A DNA stretch of 64,000 nt. Origin: Collimonas humicola. GTDB taxonomy: Bacteria; Pseudomonadota; Gammaproteobacteria; Burkholderiales; Burkholderiaceae_D. Where the stretch lies: positions 62,001-126,000 of the forward strand of contig NZ_JAGQEE010000006.1 in the NCBI RefSeq assembly GCF_018304945.1, written 5' to 3'. Each line of letters begins with the position of its first letter. Position 1 is the stretch's first letter. Both the position numbers and the translations under genes were made by a program. The notes beneath the pieces are model-generated. The model did no database searches. It had not been told where the DNA came from and saw only the letters and a list, made by a program, of their open reading frames with translations. Positions 51,186 through 62,766 of this stretch are shown here, piece after piece.

Positions 51186-51365
51186 AATTGAAATTCACAT
51201 CAAAATACGAACTCCACCGAAATTTGTTTCAAGGTTATTGACTCTGCCGACAGATTTGGAGCGGCGAATTCTCAGCAGCTGGACTTCCTGTGTTCGGTGC
51301 TAACCGCAGCTAATCAACAACCATTAACTAAAATTTCTTAACGCTCTACATTGATCGGAGTGTAA

Positions 51366-51728
51366 TTGAAAAATATTCTTTTTTCATTGATTACATTTTT
51401 TATGGCGGCTTGCGCGCAGGGTAGCGAGATGATTTTAGAGTCTAAAGACGTGCAATTTTTTAAAATGGTTGAGGCCGTCTCTTCATCGTCCCCTATACTT
51501 GAAATATCGGGACTTGCTTTTCATAGTTCGTTGGCGGTAAGCGAGATGACAAGTAAACTAGAAAACGAATCTCTTTCTATCTTCGTTCATTTGGTTCCTG
51601 TCAAAAAGGGATTGTCTGGCAATTTTACTTACGAGATACCAGTTCTTTCAGGGGTGAATGAAATACGGTTTGGCAACCAAGCAGTTGTTATTTGGAAGCG
51701 AGGCTACGGACCGACCTCCCCGAAATGA
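51366..51728 (+). CDS. Small predicted lipoprotein, orphan
   Basis: 120 residues. Hydrophobic N-terminus with lipobox FMAAC followed by AQGSE. The body (MILESKDVQFFKMVEAVSS, LSIFVHLVPVKKG, NFTYEIPVLSGVNEIRFG) looks beta-rich. Start is TTG 51366, five bases after ATCGGAG, because no in-frame ATG gives the signal sequence. No family recognised. Low GC like its neighbours. Confidence 0.65.
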   Translation: MKNILFSLITFFMAACAQGSEMILESKDVQFFKMVEAVSSSSPILEISGLAFHSSLAVSEMTSKLENESLSIFVHLVPVKKGLSGNFTYEIPVLSGVNEIRFGNQAVVIWKRGYGPTSPK

Positions 51729-51890
51729 CCGTTTTATCTCATAGTTGGTTTGAATATCTAAGGATATTCTCTGACAATCGCAGATGCCGCTACCAATTTG
51801 CTGAGCACGTCACGAATTCCGAATGCCCGCTTTGTAGAAACGCGAAGGGCAACTTGGGGTCGAGTTTGACCTGTCGCGACTGGCTCAACA

Positions 51891-51906
51891 CGGCCAGGAG
51901 CAGCCG
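51891..51906. repeat. CGGCC-family repeat fragment
   Basis: CGGCCAGGAGCAGCCG, nearly the same as the 51171 copy for its first 11 bases. It lies just before the next gene. Confidence 0.5.
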
Positions 51907-51921
51907 CTCCAGCGAATCCAG

Positions 51922-52509
51922 ATGAAAATCAAAATGCAAATGATCACAAGTAAGTTCGTGCGAATGTTTTCAAGCGCATTCAAGGGAATGCCAGCTGATT
52001 TTCCGAGTTCTCTCACTAAGGCTCAGGCACTTGCTCAATTGCAAGGACTTACCAAATGGCGTCCTGGAAAGCCCGATATCGTGGGGGTAGTGGGTTCAGA
52101 GGAGGTCGAATTACGGATCTCGCATACCTTCAGGCGTAACAATGGCACGAGATTCCAAGGACATTTGCAAGTAAATGGGGAGCAGTCGTCATTGGTTGGA
52201 GTCTTCGAGTCTTCCGCCTACTGTCGCTTAAGTATGGCGACTGCCTTGGGGGTTCTGGGCCTCGTGTCGTGCGGCGGGTTGATCGGCGGACTTCATACAG
52301 TTTTCGCGCGCGCATCAAATCTGAGCCAAGCATCGCAACTCGTTGTGTTTCTGTTGTTCTGGATGACATTGGGCGGGCTGTTCGGGTGGCTATTGGTTTG
52401 GAATGCCTCTCCGGCGCGTGATGACGTTGTGGCTATCACTGCCGCTATCCATGAGGCACTGCACGGCGATCGGGAAGATTCGAGCGAGGTGTCTGACGGC
52501 CATTTTTAG
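51922..52509 (+). CDS. Predicted membrane protein, orphan
   Basis: 195 residues. Two C-terminal hydrophobic segments (ATALGVLGLVSCGGLIGGLHTVF and VVFLLFWMTLGGLFGWLLVW) follow a soluble N-terminal part of about 100 residues and precede a short acidic tail. No family recognised. Start uncertain: ATG 51922, 51934 and 51940 are all possible and none has a clear ribosome site. A CGGCC-family fragment overlaps the stop region (DGHF end codons ACGGCCATTTTTAG). Confidence 0.6.
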   Translation: MKIKMQMITSKFVRMFSSAFKGMPADFPSSLTKAQALAQLQGLTKWRPGKPDIVGVVGSEEVELRISHTFRRNNGTRFQGHLQVNGEQSSLVGVFESSAYCRLSMATALGVLGLVSCGGLIGGLHTVFARASNLSQASQLVVFLLFWMTLGGLFGWLLVWNASPARDDVVAITAAIHEALHGDREDSSEVSDGHF

Positions 52510-52600
52510 GCAACCAGACCGTCCCTTTAGGGTTGGCCACAGCCTGATGCGTCAGGCCAGATTTAGCCGATCGCGGATATTGTAATAAGGAGGGCGCAAC

Positions 52601-52984
52601 GTGAGCGTGCAGCTAAACCATACTATCGTCTGGTGCCGTGACAAGCAGAAATCAGCAACATTCTTCACGGAAGTGCTGGGCCTGCAATTCGCCACCCGAT
52701 TCGGACCAATGCTGGTCGTTCAACTCAACAATAACGTTTCACTCGACTTCTACGAGAGCGATGGCGAGATTTCGTCTCAGCATTATGCCTTTTTGATAGG
52801 TGAAGACGATTTCGATCAAACTTTTGCCCGCATTCACGATCGAGGCCTGCAGTATTGGGCCGACCCAAGCAAGCACCGGACTGGAGAAATCAATCGGAAC
52901 GATGGTGGCCGCGGGGTGTATTTTGAGGATCCTGACGGTCATCTCCTTGAGGTCATTACTCGACCCTATGGGAGCGGCGGGTAG
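52601..52984 (+). CDS. VOC-superfamily protein
   Basis: 127 residues. LNHTIVWCRDKQKSATFFTEVLGL with the first histidine, SQHYAFLI with the second, and GRGVYFEDPDGHLLEVITRPYG with the glutamate: an intact VOC metal site. Start is GTG 52601, preceded by the strong AAGGAGGG. It resembles the glyoxalase/bleomycin-resistance subgroup. Third VOC gene of this region. Substrate unknown. Confidence 0.9.
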   Translation: MSVQLNHTIVWCRDKQKSATFFTEVLGLQFATRFGPMLVVQLNNNVSLDFYESDGEISSQHYAFLIGEDDFDQTFARIHDRGLQYWADPSKHRTGEINRNDGGRGVYFEDPDGHLLEVITRPYGSGG

Positions 52985-53505
52985 ATGGTGCGCAGGGCGA
53001 AGGTAAACGTGGCCGCGTGGTAGGCCTTTAGATATTAGCGCTATGCCGCAAGAGTGAGACGTTCCAGAACGATGCCCTAGCCGGTTCTATCCTTGTGAGC
53101 GCAGTGGATGTCGCCGGCGACACCGCTTGTAAGGCCAAGCAGTTTGTAGAGCACCGTTCGATGATTGCGGATTTTCGCGCGAAGGCGACAACGGACGATA
53201 GCAGCTATCCATTATTTTCTGGGGTGTGCTGATATACCAGTTGTCGCATGGCGAAATGCTGGTGTGTGGTCGAAGTGCTACACAATAAATGTCACGTAGT
53301 GTTAAATATTGGGTGGATGATTGGGCCAGCATTGTGGCATTCGAGAAAACTCAAATATCTCTGATAAAGTCATTCAACTTGAACGGCCGCAATCCACGGC
53401 CAAATGCGGATGGTCGAATGGGCCCGTTAAACTGATGGCGATTCCGATTAATCCATAGGGCCGTTGCATACGTTTCAATTTTAGCCCTCACTTAAACGTT
53501 CCCAC
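52985..53505. other. 521-base gap with a repeat copy
   Basis: No supported gene on either strand. 52985-53300 is moderately GC-rich and may be a decayed coding remnant; the rest is AT-richer and contains the CGGCC-family copy at 53388-53413. A promoter for the next two genes may lie in 53414-53500. Confidence 0.55.
53388..53413. repeat. CGGCC-family palindromic repeat
   Basis: CCGCA arm near 53387-53391, centre ACGGCCAAA (53396-53404), arm TGCGG (53405-53409), followed by ATGGTCGAAT. Both arms are kept. Confidence 0.55.
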
Positions 53506-53874
53506 ATGACTACCTATCTCATAGGAATGCTGTACCACGAGCCGGAAACATGGGCGCTTTTTCAACAGGGTATCGTAGAAGATTGTGAGTCATCGACGGG
53601 TATCTTTGTTGATGCAAAATCTACTGACGAAGCTAAAGCTTGGGCAGAAATAGTAGCTGAGGCACTCCTTCGCAAGTCAAACGGCGACGATATGTTGGAC
53701 TGGAAAGGTCTAGGCTATACGTGCTGGCTTGAAGAGAACCCAGATAACTCTGACTGGCGACACTGCCTATCCTTCTTTCAGACAGTCAGAGTTGGCGAAT
53801 GGCCAAATCTTGATGCTATGGGCAGTTCCGCTTATTCCAGATGGGCCAAAGAAAATGGTGTTGAGTATTCCTAA
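53506..53874 (+). CDS. Orphan acidic cytosolic protein
   Basis: 122 residues, acidic, Trp-rich (WALFQQG, WAEIVAEALLRK, WKGLGYTCWLEE, WRHCLSFFQTV). No signal or membrane segment. It could be an immunity-type or regulatory protein; I recognise no family. It is 12 bases before a small membrane protein gene, so the two probably form a unit. Ribosome site weak. Confidence 0.65.
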   Translation: MTTYLIGMLYHEPETWALFQQGIVEDCESSTGIFVDAKSTDEAKAWAEIVAEALLRKSNGDDMLDWKGLGYTCWLEENPDNSDWRHCLSFFQTVRVGEWPNLDAMGSSAYSRWAKENGVEYS

Positions 53875-53886
53875 TTTGGATTCGCA

Positions 53887-54270
53887 ATGGCCACACGAAA
53901 AAACAAGTTTTCCACCGAGTTGGATATGGACCAAAAAAAAGACGGCCCGATAGCTGGCCTAGTAATGATTATTTTTGGGGTTGGTTATCCTTGCTACATG
54001 TTCGATACTTGGATCCACTTGGCTCCTATAGCTATTGGCAGATACCATCATGCCATCATTACATGGGAAGCACGACCAATACTCTATTCAGTTTCTATGG
54101 CCATGACCATTATTGGCTGTCTTGGTGGCGTTTGTTATGGGTTATCACGCATAGTCAACTATCGTTATTTTTTGATTCGATTTTTCAGACGCCGCAACTC
54201 TGTCACCAGGACCGATCCTACCCGGCTGATCGAATTGTCGAGTGACAAAAAAATAGATAATTGGTTTTAG
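53887..54270 (+). CDS. Small membrane protein, orphan
   Basis: 127 residues with two clear hydrophobic segments (PIAGLVMIIFGVGYPCYMF and YSVSMAMTIIGCLGGVCYGLS) joined by a periplasmic-type loop, and a basic C-terminal tail (YFLIRFFRRRNS). No family recognised. Low GC (26 of 60 at 54001-54060). It probably shares a transcript with the acidic protein just upstream; a protein pair of soluble and membrane parts is suggestive but unproven. Confidence 0.65.
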   Translation: MATRKNKFSTELDMDQKKDGPIAGLVMIIFGVGYPCYMFDTWIHLAPIAIGRYHHAIITWEARPILYSVSMAMTIIGCLGGVCYGLSRIVNYRYFLIRFFRRRNSVTRTDPTRLIELSSDKKIDNWF

Positions 54271-54318
54271 ATTGTATGAGTCTAATTTCTTTGAAGTCGG
54301 GCAGTTAACTCCCGCTAT

Positions 54319-54338
54319 CGGTCAATACGGGACGGTCG
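54319..54338. repeat. CGGCC-family repeat fragment
   Basis: CCCGCTAT before CGGTCAATACGGGACGGTCG: the centre is changed to CGGTC but arms CCCG and CGGG are kept. GGTCGAA at its end repeats the 53411 copy. Confidence 0.5.
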
Positions 54339-54407
54339 AAAGTGCCTGCTAACTGGTGGCGCTTCGGATTGCTTACGTAAACATCATCCCCATTAGGATT
54401 TTGCACC

Positions 54408-54756
54408 ATGAAATTATCGCCCCTCTTGTTGGGACTCGTCGTGACACCAGTTTTCGCGGCGGGGGGGCTTTAGCGGAGGCCAATCTGTACAATCCCGAGC
54501 GAGCTACGAAGCTGTAATCCATAACTCATCTACTTCGCCGTCTTATGTCTTGATTACGGTAGTAGAAGCCAGAACGGAGTCAGCGCGATCAATTTGCACC
54601 ACGGCCAATCTTTTGATAGGTGCTATCAACATGGAGTACGGTTTTGGGCACGACAGGGCAGGTTATTCCAAGTCCGATGAGATTGCTTTATCAAATCAAA
54701 CATACGTATTTCGTTTCACAAAACAAGATGCCCTTAATAACGTCCCCTTCACCTAA
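54408..54756 (+). pseudogene. Exported small protein gene interrupted in a G7 tract
   Basis: ATG 54408 (TTAGGA upstream) encodes a signal peptide MKLSPLLLGLVVTPVFAAGG, then meets TAG at 54471 right after a run of seven G (54461-54467). Removing one G joins it in frame to FSGGQSVQSRASYEAVIH and on to a stop at 54756, giving a 115-residue exported protein. It may be a frameshift pseudogene, a sequencing error in the homopolymer, or a phase-variable gene. No family recognised. Confidence 0.75.
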
Positions 54757-54987
54757 TCTGCCAGCCAGACTATAGATAACCAGCCTCTCGTTGAAAAATT
54801 TCCATCGACGGCTGCTCTGTTCAATCAAGCCGCCGTTCGTTTCAATGCGGACGAAGAGTGGATTTTGCGTGGAGCTTGTTGGCGTTCCGTCGAAACGCGG
54901 TGGCCGGGGAAAATTTGAAACAGCCGGTGAATCAGCGCCGAGACCATCCGATTTCCGACAGCGGATTGCCGCTGACAATTTGCGACT

Positions 54988-57348
54988 TTAAAACAATTCC
55001 TTCTGCCCACCCACCAGCGTCGCAAAATTATCATCCAGAAACGGCAATATCGCATCCGCCAGCGGTTGCAGCTGCCGGGTCAGGTAGTGGTCGTAATCAA
55101 TCGCCGAGCGCTGCGTTTCCAGCGGCTCCGGGCCGGCCGTTGTCATTACGTAGTTGATCCAGCCGCCGTTCTGGTATTGCAGCGGCCTGCCTTGCGCGCG
55201 GTTGAATTCGTCGGCCATGCGGGCGGCGCGTACATGCGGCGGCACGTTGCGTTGGTAGGCTTCCAGCGGACGCCTTAGCCGCTTGCGATAGACCAGCAAG
55301 TCGTCGAACTCGCCGGTCAGCGTGCGACTGACGTAGTCGCGCACATAAGCCTGGTAAGGTTCGCGCTTGAAGATGTGCTGGTAAAGCTGCTGCTGGAACT
55401 GCTTGGCGAGCGGCGTCCAGTCGGAGCGCACCGTCTCCAGTCCCTTGTATACCATCTCTTCCGCGCCGTCGGCATTGACGATCAGGCCGGCGTAGCGCTT
55501 CTTGCTGCCCAGTTCGGTGCCGCGGATGGTCGGCATCAGGAAGCGGTGGTAGTGGGTGTCGAACTCCAGTTCCAGTGCGGATTCCAGACCCAGGGTTTGC
55601 TGCAAATGCTGGCGCCACCAGTTGTTGACTTCTTGCGCCAGTGCATTGCCGATCTGCGTCGCTTGCTGTTCGGTATGTGGTTGTTTCAGCCAGACGAAGG
55701 TGGAGTCGGTATCGCCGTAGATCACCTGGTAGCCCTTGGCTTCGATCAGCTCGCGCGTCTTGTGCATGATTTCATGGCCGCGCATGGTGATCGACGACGC
55801 CAGGCGCGGATCGAAGAAGCGGCAGCCGGTCGATCCCAGCACGCCGCAGAAGGCATTCATGATGATCTTCAGGGCTTGCGACAGGGGCTGGTTATGCTGG
55901 CGCTTTGCCGCTTCGCGCCCTTGCCAGATCTGGCTGACAATCGCCGGCAGGCTGTGCTTGCTGCGCGAGAAGCGGGCGCCGCGGAAGCCCGGCACGGAAT
56001 CCTGGCCAGCAGGATGGCGCATGCCTTCGATCAGACCGACCGGATCGATCAGGAAGGTGCGGATGATCGAGGGGTACAGACTTTTGTAATCCAGCACCAC
56101 GACCGAATCGTACAGTCCCGATTGCGAATCCATCACAAAGCCGCCGGGGCTGGATGCGTCCGCGACCTCGCCCAGGTTGGGCGCGACATAGCCTTGGCGG
56201 TGCATATGCGGCAGATACAGATGGCCGAAGGCGGCCACTGAACCGCCGCTGCGGTCGGCTGGCAAGCCGGTCACGGCTGCGCGCTCCAGCAGGAAGGGCA
56301 GCAGCTCGGTCTTGGCGAAGATGCGCGTCACCAGCTCGCAGTCTTTCAGGTTGTAGGTCGCCAGCGCCGGCTTGTCCTCGGCGAAACGGCGGTCGATTTC
56401 CGCCATGCGCTGGTAGGGATTGGTGATGGACTTGCCTTCGCCCAGCAAGGCCTGGGCGACATACTCCAGGCTGAAGGAGGGGAAATTCCACATCGCCGAT
56501 TTCAGCGCCTCGATGCCGTCGATGAGCAGGCGCCCTGCGGCGGAGGCGAAATGATGGTTCGGCTTGAAACCATGCTCGCGCCACTCCATCTGGCTGCCGC
56601 CGCGGCCGATGCGCAACGGTATCTTGTATTGCTCGGCATGCTTTTGCAGCACGCGCAGGTCGAACTGCACCAGGTTCCAGCCGATGATGGCGTCGGGGTC
56701 GTGCCGCTCCAGCCATTGGTTCAGCTTTTCCAGGAGGAGCGGGCGGCTGTCGCAGTATTCGAGATCGAAGCCGATGCCGCTGGCGTTGCCGTTGGGCGGG
56801 CCCAGCATGTACACCTGGCGCTGGCCGCAGCCTTCAAGTGCGATCGAATACAGGTCGCCGTGCGCGGTGGTTTCAATGTCGAGCGACACCAGCTTCAACT
56901 GCGGACGATAGCCGGCCGCCGGTTTCATAAAGCTGTTGAGCATGGGGCCGTGGGCATTCGCTTCGCCGTCGAACCACACCGGCGCCGTAATGAAGCGCTC
57001 CATCAGATAGCGTTCCGGCGGACGAATATCCGCTTCGTAGACATCGACGCCAGCTTCCCTCAACAGTTTTTCCAGCTTGATCAACTGGCGGTGCTGCTGC
57101 AAATACAGGCCCAGCACGGGGCGGCAATGGAAGTCAGTCAACTGCAGCTGGCGCAGCTCGTAGCGGCGTTCGTTGCGCAGCACGCTGTCCGCCAGCTGCT
57201 GCTGCTCAGCTGGAATGAATGCCACCGATTCCTGCGCGGACAGGCGGATGTGCTGCGGACCGTCGTCGGTCGCCAGCCAGAACTCGACTTCCGTGCCAGT
57301 GGGGGTGTCGCGCCAGTGTCTGGTTAAGAGAAAACCTTGTTGTGCCAC
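54988..57348 (-). CDS. polB: DNA polymerase II (family B)
   Basis: 786 residues, like E. coli Pol II (783). 3'-5' exonuclease motifs: [11 protein letters not shown] (Exo I), [14 protein letters not shown] (Exo II), YNLKDCELV (Exo III). Polymerase motifs: [13 protein letters not shown] (A), [13 protein letters not shown] (B) and [12 protein letters not shown] (C). It is an SOS-associated polymerase used for restart and lesion bypass. Monocistronic on the minus strand; it closes the AT-rich orphan region and marks a return to GC-rich core sequence. No clear LexA box was found by eye in the upstream region. Confidence 0.95.
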   Translation of the reverse strand: MAQQGFLLTRHWRDTPTGTEVEFWLATDDGPQHIRLSAQESVAFIPAEQQQLADSVLRNERRYELRQLQLTDFHCRPVLGLYLQQHRQLIKLEKLLREAGVDVYEADIRPPERYLMERFITAPVWFDGEANAHGPMLNSFMKPAAGYRPQLKLVSLDIETTAHGDLYSIALEGCGQRQVYMLGPPNGNASGIGFDLEYCDSRPLLLEKLNQWLERHDPDAIIGWNLVQFDLRVLQKHAEQYKIPLRIGRGGSQMEWREHGFKPNHHFASAAGRLLIDGIEALKSAMWNFPSFSLEYVAQALLGEGKSITNPYQRMAEIDRRFAEDKPALATYNLKDCELVTRIFAKTELLPFLLERAAVTGLPADRSGGSVAAFGHLYLPHMHRQGYVAPNLGEVADASSPGGFVMDSQSGLYDSVVVLDYKSLYPSIIRTFLIDPVGLIEGMRHPAGQDSVPGFRGARFSRSKHSLPAIVSQIWQGREAAKRQHNQPLSQALKIIMNAFCGVLGSTGCRFFDPRLASSITMRGHEIMHKTRELIEAKGYQVIYGDTDSTFVWLKQPHTEQQATQIGNALAQEVNNWWRQHLQQTLGLESALELEFDTHYHRFLMPTIRGTELGSKKRYAGLIVNADGAEEMVYKGLETVRSDWTPLAKQFQQQLYQHIFKREPYQAYVRDYVSRTLTGEFDDLLVYRKRLRRPLEAYQRNVPPHVRAARMADEFNRAQGRPLQYQNGGWINYVMTTAGPEPLETQRSAIDYDHYLTRQLQPLADAILPFLDDNFATLVGGQKELF

Positions 57349-57651
57349 GCTGCGACCTTTTATAACGGCTTATATTTATTGAGGCATCGGCGCGATGCGG
57401 GGATCATGTATTGCAATAATACAAGTCCAATTATCCAAGATTTCATATGCGGCAGCACGCAGGGAATAGCAGAAGTTTGTCCGGTTTTTTAAATGAACAT
57501 TGGACTGCGGATTGCACGGCGCGGCGTGTAATATATTCTGCATCGACGTATGGCTTGTTGGCGGCGCATAGCTAATAGCAATCGCATCGATAGTTTTAAA
57601 TGTAATTTAGATTGCTTGCAATTTAATTTCGAGCGCTATATTATTCAAGCC
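57349..57651. other. Divergent promoter region of polB and ohrR
   Basis: 303 bases without a gene. AT-rich near the ohrR start. ATTGCTTGCAAT (57611-57622) is an inverted repeat of the ATTGC/GCAAT half-site also found before ohr, and a further GCAAT is near 57582. Likely OhrR operator. Confidence 0.55.
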
Positions 57652-58143
57652 ATGGAAACCAGTAAACATTATTCGCCGATTGCAAGCCTCCCGCCCGAGC
57701 TACTCGGTCCGGAAAGTCTGCTGCTGGACAACCAGCTATGCTTTGCCCTGTATTCGGCATCGCTGACCATGACCAAGATTTACAAGCCGCTGCTGCAAAA
57801 AATGGGCCTGACCTATCCGCAGTATCTGGTGCTGCTGACCCTGTGGGAGCGCGATGAGGTCACCGTGTCGACTCTGGGCGAACGGCTGTTCCTGGATTCC
57901 GGCACCTTGACGCCTTTGCTCAAGCGCCTGGAAGGCAGCGGTTTTTTGCGCCGCCAGCGGGCGGTGCATGATGAGCGCCAGGTCATTGTCAGCCTGACTG
58001 CGGCCGGTAGAGACCTGCGCAATGAAGCGCAGGCGATACCGCAGCACGTGAGTTGCAGCGTAGGTTGCTCACTGGATGAAGTAAAAATGCTGACCAGGGA
58101 ATTGCAACGCCTGCGCGCGGCAATGGCGGGTAATATCGAGTAG
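57652..58143 (+). CDS. ohrR: MarR-family organic hydroperoxide regulator OhrR
   Basis: 163 residues. LLLDNQLCFALYSASLTMTKIYKPLL contains the N-terminal reactive cysteine of OhrR, and YPQYLVLLTLWERDEVTVSTLGERLFLDSGTLTPLLKRLE is the winged helix. Organic peroxides oxidise the cysteine and release the repressor from DNA. ATG 57652 gives the family start; the longer frame to 57550 is rejected. It lies 186 bases before ohr, same strand, and both have ATTGC/GCAAT half-sites upstream. Confidence 0.92.
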   Translation: METSKHYSPIASLPPELLGPESLLLDNQLCFALYSASLTMTKIYKPLLQKMGLTYPQYLVLLTLWERDEVTVSTLGERLFLDSGTLTPLLKRLEGSGFLRRQRAVHDERQVIVSLTAAGRDLRNEAQAIPQHVSCSVGCSLDEVKMLTRELQRLRAAMAGNIE

Positions 58144-58184
58144 TCGCATGGTCAAAGTATGTTATTTTATGAAATACATTGTTA

Positions 58185-58197
58185 GCAATATAATTGC
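58185..58197. promoter_or_regulatory. Candidate OhrR operator before ohr
   Basis: GCAAT-ATA-ATTGC, a perfect 13-bp palindrome in an AT-rich stretch 132 bases before the ohr start. It shares half-sites with the element before ohrR. Confidence 0.55.
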
Positions 58198-58329
58198 GTA
58201 ATCTGTATCATTGTTTTAGAATTTTCATTCTTGCGTCATCTAAGTGTTGTACTTTTTTATCCGGATCGTCAGTACGGCCGACTGGTCTGGTCCAAAGGAT
58301 TTTTCAAACGGCCAATAAAGGAAATCATC

Positions 58330-58755
58330 ATGTCAGTCGAAAAAGTTCTGTATCGCGCCCAAGCCACAGCAACCGGAGGCCGCGACGGCCGCGCTGTTTC
58401 ATCCGATAACGTGCTGGACGTCAAATTGACCACCCCGAAGGAACTGGGCGGCGCCGGCGGCGTGGGCACCAATCCTGAACAACTGTTTGCAGCGGGCTAT
58501 TCGGCTTGCTTCATCGGCGCCATGAAATTCGTCGCTTCGCAAGAGAAGATCCATCTGCCAGCCGACGTGGCGATCACGGGCCTGGTCGGCATCGGCCAGA
58601 TTCCAGGGGGCTTCGGCATTGAAGTCGAACTGCAGATTTCCTTGCCAGGCATGGAAGCCGGCGCGGCGGAGGACCTGGTGAACAAGGCGCACAAGGTATG
58701 CCCTTACTCCAACGCCACCCGCGGCAATATCGACGTTACCCTGACCCTGGTGTAA
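58330..58755 (+). CDS. ohr: Organic hydroperoxide resistance protein Ohr
   Basis: 141 residues of the OsmC/Ohr family. Both catalytic cysteines are visible: the peroxidatic one in [12 protein letters not shown] and the resolving one in [14 protein letters not shown]. It reduces organic peroxides with lipoylated or dithiol donors in the cytosol. ATG 58330 is the family start. Downstream of ohrR and probably repressed by it. A second OsmC-fold domain in this window is in the YcaO fusion at 43.9 kb. Confidence 0.95.
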   Translation: MSVEKVLYRAQATATGGRDGRAVSSDNVLDVKLTTPKELGGAGGVGTNPEQLFAAGYSACFIGAMKFVASQEKIHLPADVAITGLVGIGQIPGGFGIEVELQISLPGMEAGAAEDLVNKAHKVCPYSNATRGNIDVTLTLV

Positions 58756-58761
58756 CAAGAA

Positions 58762-58789
58762 AGGGCGAATGACGGAGGTCATTCGCCCT
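58762..58789 (+). terminator. Hairpin after ohr
   Basis: AGGGCGAATGAC (58762-58773) pairs perfectly with GTCATTCGCCCT (58778-58789), loop GGAG. A 12-bp stem without T-run. Confidence 0.65.
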
Positions 58790-58823
58790 GTGGCGCAAAT
58801 AAGGCTTATACGCTGAAATTGCG

Positions 58824-59120
58824 TTACTGCTGACTGCGTCTTTGGCAGGCTGCTGCGATGTATTGGGCGGCCTGGTCGTTTTCCACGCCGGGCAGGTTTT
58901 GCAGCAGGCAAGCTTGATAGGTTTTTTCAGCGCTCTGCAGGAAGGCGCCTTCTTTGTATAGTTTGCGGCAGGCGTTGACAATCATGTCCGAGGCCTGGCC
59001 GGACTTGGCGTTCCGCAGATACTGCAGCACGCATTCGTCATATTGCTGGCTATCGAACGCCATTGCCGGCGCCGCCGAAAACGCCATCATGGCCAAGAAC
59101 ACATATGTCGAATATTTCAT
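58824..59120 (-). CDS. VF_A0006-type four-cysteine periplasmic protein
   Basis: 98 residues. Signal peptide ending PAMAF. The mature part has four cysteines in the spacing DECVLQYL, NACRKLY, QACLLQNLPGVENDQAAQYIAAACQ, as in the VF_A0006 four-cysteine family, probably forming two disulfides. Function unknown. ATG 59120 chosen over the longer frame because it gives a clean signal peptide. It is convergent with ohr. Confidence 0.82.
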   Translation of the reverse strand: MKYSTYVFLAMMAFSAAPAMAFDSQQYDECVLQYLRNAKSGQASDMIVNACRKLYKEGAFLQSAEKTYQACLLQNLPGVENDQAAQYIAAACQRRSQQ

Positions 59121-59345
59121 GGGCTGCTCGTCAGGCGTAAAAGTCGGGGAGCCTAGAGTATACATTTCGGGCAGCCGGACACGACTGCAATTCGATTAAT
59201 TTTTGATGAAGACCCAGGCCGGGGCTGCGGCGTTTTCCTAGGCGGAGACTTGCGCAACAATGCCCAAGCGCCGGGTTTGCGCTGCAAGCTGGACCGGCAT
59301 GCGGCGAGCATCAGCGACAGCCGTCGCCGCAGGAGATGCGGCCGC

Positions 59346-62024
<2,679 letters not shown>

Positions 62025-62036
62025 ACTCAAATTCAA

Positions 62037-62766
62037 CGAAAAATCAAGGTCCGGAAAGCGTGTGGCTTGCGCAAATCATGTTGCGATATCGCAGGCCGCG
62101 CCGCTGCCGCTTGGCAAGGGTGACCTGACAGAGGTTTGTCTGACGACCTGAAATCAAAGTAGGTGATATTAACCGAAAAACCAGTCGCTGTTTCCCTCCG
62201 GGTTGCTTGCCAATAACTTGTTTTTACATAAATAGAAATGTAACGAAAATTGCATCGTCATCAATGCGGATTACTGCTGCAAAGCGCAATAGCTGTCTGC
62301 AAACATCGGCATCGCTGACAAATAGCGATCGCAAGCACATTCATCTAAACGTCAACTTGTCTTTTTACGACAGCATCGATGTTTTTCAACAACTCGCTGT
62401 CTCATACATGTAACTAAACATTTCTATTTGTAACTATACAAAATTATTTGTAACAAAAGGTATCATTTTTAGTATAGATTAAACATGCGGTGTCTTGGTG
62501 CGCGGCAATTAGTTGCGTCAATGCACCGCATTGTCATTAGTTGTACAAAAGCCAAGCCATGCAGCTGATGGCAAGTCCGGGGAAGACCAGATGATGAGGA
62601 AGACCTTCTGGTGAAGTATTCGGTTTACCTCTCCGCAAGTGCTTAGCAGGGATGTCAAACCGCAAATTGCATCGTCTACAAGGCGATCTGATCAGCCTGG
62701 TTTGATTACACAAATAATTAAATTCTTAACTCTAATTAACTCTAAAAACGATAGGGGGTTTTGCTT
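62037..62766. other. 730-base AT-rich leader between ftsK and the TonB receptor gene
   Basis: No gene seen. Features: AAATAGAAATG (62230-62240) with its reverse complement (62419-62429); phased TGTAAC repeats (62409-62454); a possible -10 TATAGA (62473-62478); and a GC-mixed 5' leader of about 280 bases before the receptor start, with possible hairpin ACCAGA/TCTGGT (62588-62613). No cobalamin or TPP riboswitch signature recognised. Confidence 0.6.
62409..62454 (+). repeat. Three TGTAAC repeats at exact 20-base spacing
   Basis: TGTAAC at 62409, 62429 and 62449, each preceded by AT-rich sequence; a fourth copy lies at 62239. The last copy overlaps a possible -35 (TTGTAA) for TATAGA at 62473. 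Same-face phasing suggests cooperative binding of a regulator. Confidence 0.5.

Noticed and set aside
46168-54907. Integron gene-cassette array
   Set aside because: Small co-oriented genes and VOC families fit, but the repeats lack consistent GTTRRRY cores and no integrase gene is present in the window.
62480-62766. Riboswitch before the TonB receptor
   Set aside because: No cobalamin, TPP or other aptamer core recognised; only a short hairpin is visible.
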